64,000 nt of DNA from UBA6059 sp965227155. Lineage in GTDB: Bacteria > Bacteroidota > Bacteroidia > Cytophagales > Cyclobacteriaceae. The position numbers were made by a program, and so were the translations under genes. The notes under the pieces were generated by a model that did no database searches, had not been told where the DNA came from, and saw only the letters and a list, made by a program, of their open reading frames with translations. Positions 60,957 through 64,000 of the stretch are shown one piece after another. Position 1 is the first letter of the stretch. The number at the start of each line of letters is the position of its first letter. The stretch spans positions 3,596,001 through 3,660,000 of the forward strand of contig OZ245731.1 of the NCBI GenBank assembly GCA_965227155.1, written 5' to 3'.

Positions 60957-61514
60957 ATGAACCCTTTTCAGGAAAAGAAGCTAAGATATCTATTTGATTT
61001 GTTGGATATTAATAATAATGGATTTATCCAACTTAATGATTTTGAGGACATTGCATTTAAACTAATCGAAAAATATAATATTGAAGAAGGCTCCAAAAAG
61101 CAGACCTATGTTGCTCAAAAATGTGTTGGTTTTTTTTATGAGTTAATCAAAGTCATTCCGGCTGAGAATCACCGAACAATCACTGCCGATGAGTGGTGTG
61201 CTTTTTTTGATAAGGAGCTTTTACAAAATACTTCTCATGAGACTGTAGAAGAGTACAGAGATCTATTTTTTGATTTTCTATTTGGCATATTTGATGAAAA
61301 CCATGATGGTTATATCAGCAGGGATGAATACCATAAACTGTTTGATATCTATGGCATAGGTAAAGACCATTTAGATGAGGCTTTTGATAGTTTGGATCTT
61401 TTTAAAGATGGCCGTCTGTCAAAATACGAACTCATCAATGCTTTGGAGGTATTCCTTACTTCTGACAACCCAAAGGATAGGGGCAACATTATGTTTGGTA
61501 AAATAGGAGACTAG
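60957..61514 (+). CDS. EF-hand calcium-binding protein (sarcoplasmic/calexcitin-like), copy 2
   Basis: A 185-residue paralogue of the 38445-38996 protein, with no signal. EF-hand loops: DINNNGFIQLNDF (first), DENHDGYISRDEY (third), DLFKDGRLSKYEL (fourth, missing some ligands). Second site degenerate. The start aligns with MLSHFQEQKLNHFF in copy 1, and the ends match too (DNPKDRGNIMFGKIG versus DPAAKGNYLFGFMP). The stop overlaps the convergent TesB gene by 4 bases, so no terminator lies between them. Confidence 0.9.
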   Translation: MNPFQEKKLRYLFDLLDINNNGFIQLNDFEDIAFKLIEKYNIEEGSKKQTYVAQKCVGFFYELIKVIPAENHRTITADEWCAFFDKELLQNTSHETVEEYRDLFFDFLFGIFDENHDGYISRDEYHKLFDIYGIGKDHLDEAFDSLDLFKDGRLSKYELINALEVFLTSDNPKDRGNIMFGKIGD

Positions 61515-62362
61515 TCTTTTTTTCTGATTAAGCCTTCCTGTACTACCGAAGCTACTAATCTTCCTTTTCTATCGAAAATATTACCTCTTGTAAAACCCCT
61601 TGCCCCGGAAGCACTAGGGCTATCCAGCGCATACAATAGCCAGTCATTAACACTGAAATCCCTATGAAACCACATGGCATGGTCGAGACTGGCTGCTAGC
61701 TTCAACTGAAGGAAAGTGATGGCATGAGGGCGGAGTGCCGTGCTCAGTAGGTTGTAATCTGAGGCATAAGCTAATATTGTTCTATGCCAATGTTGGTTGT
61801 CTGGCACCTGGCCTTTTGCCCTAAACCAGATGTGCTGACCATGTCCTTTTTGCATTTTACTTATAATTGGATGTTCCACCGACCTAAATTCGATAGGGCG
61901 AGGTATATCCAACCATGCCTGCGCCTTCTCTGGCAGCTGGCTCCTTATCTTTTTAAAGGCTTCCGTATCATCTTCCAATGACTCAGGAGGTGTAACTTCA
62001 GGCATTTCTACATGGTGATCGAATCCATCCTCCTCACCATGGAAACTGGCCGACATATTGAAAATGGCTCTACCATGCTGGATAGCAATGACACGCCTGG
62101 TAGTAAAACTTTTGCCATCCCTGATCCTGTCAACATCGTAAATAATTGGGCGATCTATATCGCCACCTAGAATAAAATATCCATGCAGACTATGTACCAG
62201 TCGGCCTTTGGGTACCGTGAGTGTTGCCGCTTCCAAAGCTTGTGCCAACACCTGCCCACCAAAAACCCGGGGACTTCCGATACTATGACTTTCCCCTCGA
62301 AAAATATTGTCTTCAATTTGTTCCAGTGTGAGGTGGTCAATTAATTCCTTTGTTGTTTCCAT
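61511..62362 (-). CDS. tesB: Acyl-CoA thioesterase II (TesB)
   Basis: A 283-residue double-hotdog thioesterase that releases free acid from medium- to long-chain acyl-CoA. N-terminal hotdog with FRGESHSIGSPRVFGGQVLAQALEAA and FILGGDIDRPIIYDVDRIRDG, C-terminal hotdog with LQLKLAASLDHAMWFHRDFSVNDWLLYALDSPSA (holding the catalytic Asp/His-type residues) and GARGFTRGNIFDRKGRLVASVVQEGL. Same length as E. coli TesB. Convergent with the EF-hand gene. Confidence 0.94.
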   Translation of the reverse strand: METTKELIDHLTLEQIEDNIFRGESHSIGSPRVFGGQVLAQALEAATLTVPKGRLVHSLHGYFILGGDIDRPIIYDVDRIRDGKSFTTRRVIAIQHGRAIFNMSASFHGEEDGFDHHVEMPEVTPPESLEDDTEAFKKIRSQLPEKAQAWLDIPRPIEFRSVEHPIISKMQKGHGQHIWFRAKGQVPDNQHWHRTILAYASDYNLLSTALRPHAITFLQLKLAASLDHAMWFHRDFSVNDWLLYALDSPSASGARGFTRGNIFDRKGRLVASVVQEGLIRKKD

Positions 62363-62429
62363 GATCTTAAAAACTGATAATATACTGAATCAATCTATGC
62401 AACTACCAGCATATTTAGTAATGTAACAT

Positions 62430-62456
62430 AAAAAAAGCCCCAATGCTGGAGCTTTA
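62430..62456 (-). terminator. Terminator of the succinate dehydrogenase operon
   Basis: On the minus strand AAAGCTCC-AGCATT-GGGGCTTTTTTT: a strong stem with one G-U and a T-run, about 28 bases after the sdhB stop. Confidence 0.85.
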
Positions 62457-62484
62457 TTGTATTTTGACAAGTCGTTGTATGAGA

Positions 62485-63228
62485 TTACTCACCAGCAAAA
62501 CTTGCGGTTAGATACTCTCTGTTCATTCTGGCAATATTCGCCAGGTCGATTTCCTTGGGGCATTCTGCAGAGCATGCACCGGTGTTGGTACAGGCACCAA
62601 ATCCTTCAGCATCCATCTGTGCTACCATTGCCTGAGCTCTCTTTTTAGCTTCTACTTTACCTTGGGGTAGTAGCCCGAGGTGTGAAACTTTTGCTGATAC
62701 AAAAAGCATTGCAGAGGCATTTTTACAGGCTGCTACACAAGCTCCACAACCAATACAGGTTGCCGCGTCCATCGCTTCATCTGCTATGGTCTTTGGAATA
62801 GGGATCTCATTGGCATCAGGCACGCCACCAGTATTCACCGATACGTATCCACCAGCCTGAATAATTCTATCGAAAGCACTTCTATCTACTACAAGATCTT
62901 TCACAACAGGGAATGCTTTTGCTCGCCATGGTTCTATCACAATGGTGTCACCATCGCTAAAGCTTCTCATGTGTAGCTGGCAGGTAGTAGTTTGCTGAGG
63001 TCCATGTGGTTGGCCATTGATGTAAAGGCTGCACATGCCACAGATGCCTTCCCTACAATCATGATCAAAATGGATGGGTTCTTCGCCCTTTGATTCCAAA
63101 TCATTGTTAAGGATATCCAGCATTTCCAGAAAAGAGGTATCTGCTGAAATATCACTTAGTTTGTAGGTTTCCATTTTCCCTTTTGTATTGGGTCCTTTTT
63201 GTCTCCAGATTTTCAGGGTAAAATTCAT
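62485..63228 (-). CDS. sdhB: Succinate dehydrogenase / fumarate reductase iron-sulfur subunit
   Basis: A 247-residue membrane-bound complex II component that passes electrons from the flavoprotein to quinone. The [2Fe-2S] cysteines lie in CREGICGMCSLYINGQPHGPQQTTTC, and the [4Fe-4S] and [3Fe-4S] cysteines in CIGCGACVAACKNAS and NTGACSAECPKEID. This longer Bacteroidota-type subunit resembles the B. fragilis-type fumarate reductase/SDH. It follows sdhA closely (28 bases) on the same strand. Confidence 0.95.
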   Translation of the reverse strand: MNFTLKIWRQKGPNTKGKMETYKLSDISADTSFLEMLDILNNDLESKGEEPIHFDHDCREGICGMCSLYINGQPHGPQQTTTCQLHMRSFSDGDTIVIEPWRAKAFPVVKDLVVDRSAFDRIIQAGGYVSVNTGGVPDANEIPIPKTIADEAMDAATCIGCGACVAACKNASAMLFVSAKVSHLGLLPQGKVEAKKRAQAMVAQMDAEGFGACTNTGACSAECPKEIDLANIARMNREYLTASFAGE

Positions 63229-63256
63229 ATCTAAATAATGTTTTTGTCTTAACTCC

Positions 63257-64000
63257 TTATTTGTAACTTCTCTGTGTCAACTTCACATTTTCAAAGACTA
63301 AATCTTCTTTAACCAGTTCTTCAGGCTTATCAGGACCGTTGTATTTCCATGCAGCCACGTAAGAATAGTTTTCATCATCACGTCTTGCTTCTCCGTCTTC
63401 TGTTTGGTACTCTTCTCTGAAGTGACCACCACAGGATTCATTACGCTGGTAAGCATCTTCAATCATAAGTTCGCCCAATTCCAGGAAGTCTGCCACTCGA
63501 TTTGCCTTTTCAAGTGTCATATTAAGTTCCTCATTGGTACCGATCACTTTGACATCCTTCCAGAACTCTTCGCGAATCTCTTTCACCATTTCTTTAGCCT
63601 TTTTAAGGCCTTCAGCCGTTCTAGACATGCCGCAATAGTCCCACATTACTTTGCCGAGCTTTTTGTGGAAATAATCTACCGGCTTGGATCCGTTTATACT
63701 TAGAAGCTTATCAATTTTATCTTTAACCTCTTTCTCGGCAGTTTTAAATGCCTCATGATCTGTAGATACCTTGTCATAGGGTACACCCGCAAGATAATCA
63801 CCGATAGTGTAAGGGATCACAAAATAACCATCTGCCAGACCTTGCATCAAAGCACTTGCACCAAGTCTGTTAGCACCATGGTCGGAGAAGTTGGCTTCTC
63901 CTAGCGCATAAAGTCCAGGTATTGTAGTCTGGAGATTATAATCAACCCAGAGACCACCCATGGTATAGTGCACCGCAGGATAAATCATCATAGGGACTTT
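63257..64000 (-). CDS. sdhA: Succinate dehydrogenase / fumarate reductase flavoprotein subunit, C-terminal part
   Basis: The frame is open to the window edge, so only the last 247 codons are seen. HYTMGGLWVDYNLQTTIPGLYALGEANFSDHGANRLGASAL is the FAD-domain and substrate-capping end typical of complex II flavoproteins, with the His of the HYTMGG active site. The C-terminal half (FKTAEKEVKDKIDKLLSING, SCGGHFREEYQ, DENYSYVAAWKYN) is the helical capping and lid part. The large upstream part lies outside. Paired with sdhB. Confidence 0.93.
   Translation of the reverse strand, partial: KVPMMIYPAVHYTMGGLWVDYNLQTTIPGLYALGEANFSDHGANRLGASALMQGLADGYFVIPYTIGDYLAGVPYDKVSTDHEAFKTAEKEVKDKIDKLLSINGSKPVDYFHKKLGKVMWDYCGMSRTAEGLKKAKEMVKEIREEFWKDVKVIGTNEELNMTLEKANRVADFLELGELMIEDAYQRNESCGGHFREEYQTEDGEARRDDENYSYVAAWKYNGPDKPEELVKEDLVFENVKLTQRSYK

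Overview
The window reads as a chromosomal segment of a Bacteroidota bacterium, most likely Cytophagales (Fulvivirga/Roseivirga-like; inferred from gene families, not from a search). The signs are DUF4252 and DUF6090 proteins, a PD40-OmpA protein, sortilin-like BNR proteins, an RHS-core fragment of the Bacteroidota kind, a Fic-type winged-helix tail, and promoter -7 elements matching TAnnTTTG. There is one tRNA (Leu-CAA), no rRNA, and no recognisable transposase, integrase or CRISPR array.

Layout. 0-5.2 kb: partial RND/MMPL exporter, thyA, serine dehydratase beta chain, then a TolC + membrane-fusion-protein efflux pair whose expected inner-membrane partner is replaced by an RHS fragment ending in a palindromic repeat. 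5.7-13.6 kb: a VapBC toxin-antitoxin pair, a secreted CocE/PepX-type hydrolase, a lipoprotein, a DoxX-AlkD-TrmJ operon, and a PD40/OmpA protein. 13.6-18.3 kb: dispersed repeats around an ECF sigma / small membrane protein / two DUF4252 / ABC-2 transporter operon. 18.3-22.8 kb: a beta-propeller + VOC fusion and a sortilin-like BNR protein. 23-31 kb is the accessory core: a two-gene CBASS defence operon (CD-NTase + TIR-STING effector) flanked by inverted repeats, an unusual array of TCCCTCG boxes phased every 21 bp, a PEGA lipoprotein, a RelBE-like pair flanked by related repeats, two DUF6090 proteins and many palindromic repeats. 31-51.7 kb: a second ECF sigma operon with an unlisted 58-aa membrane protein, a Cys/Met metabolism PLP enzyme, a truncated HigA-like antitoxin, MscS channel, Dcp peptidase, EF-hand protein, MATE pump, amidohydrolase, a large membrane-anchored protein, a second BNR protein, RecQ, a histone-deacetylase-like protein and an enoyl-CoA hydratase. 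52-54.6 kb: a type II restriction-modification pair (YhdJ-like methyltransferase) inserted head-on-tail into a marR gene. 54.6-64 kb: GNAT, PhoH, SAM hydroxide adenosyltransferase, ABM monooxygenase, tRNA-Leu, Fic remnant, secreted NUC endonuclease, second EF-hand protein, TesB thioesterase and succinate dehydrogenase (SdhB, partial SdhA).

The defence and mobile content works at several levels: cyclic-nucleotide abortive infection (CBASS), restriction-modification, two intact toxin-antitoxin modules and two broken ones. The least explained structures are (i) the 21-bp phased array with an internal dyad immediately upstream of the CBASS operon, (ii) a family of eight 27-nt hairpins with an AGGA loop and compensatory stem changes, found at intergenic sites and at the break ends of truncated genes, and (iii) the inverted repeats enclosing the CBASS operon.
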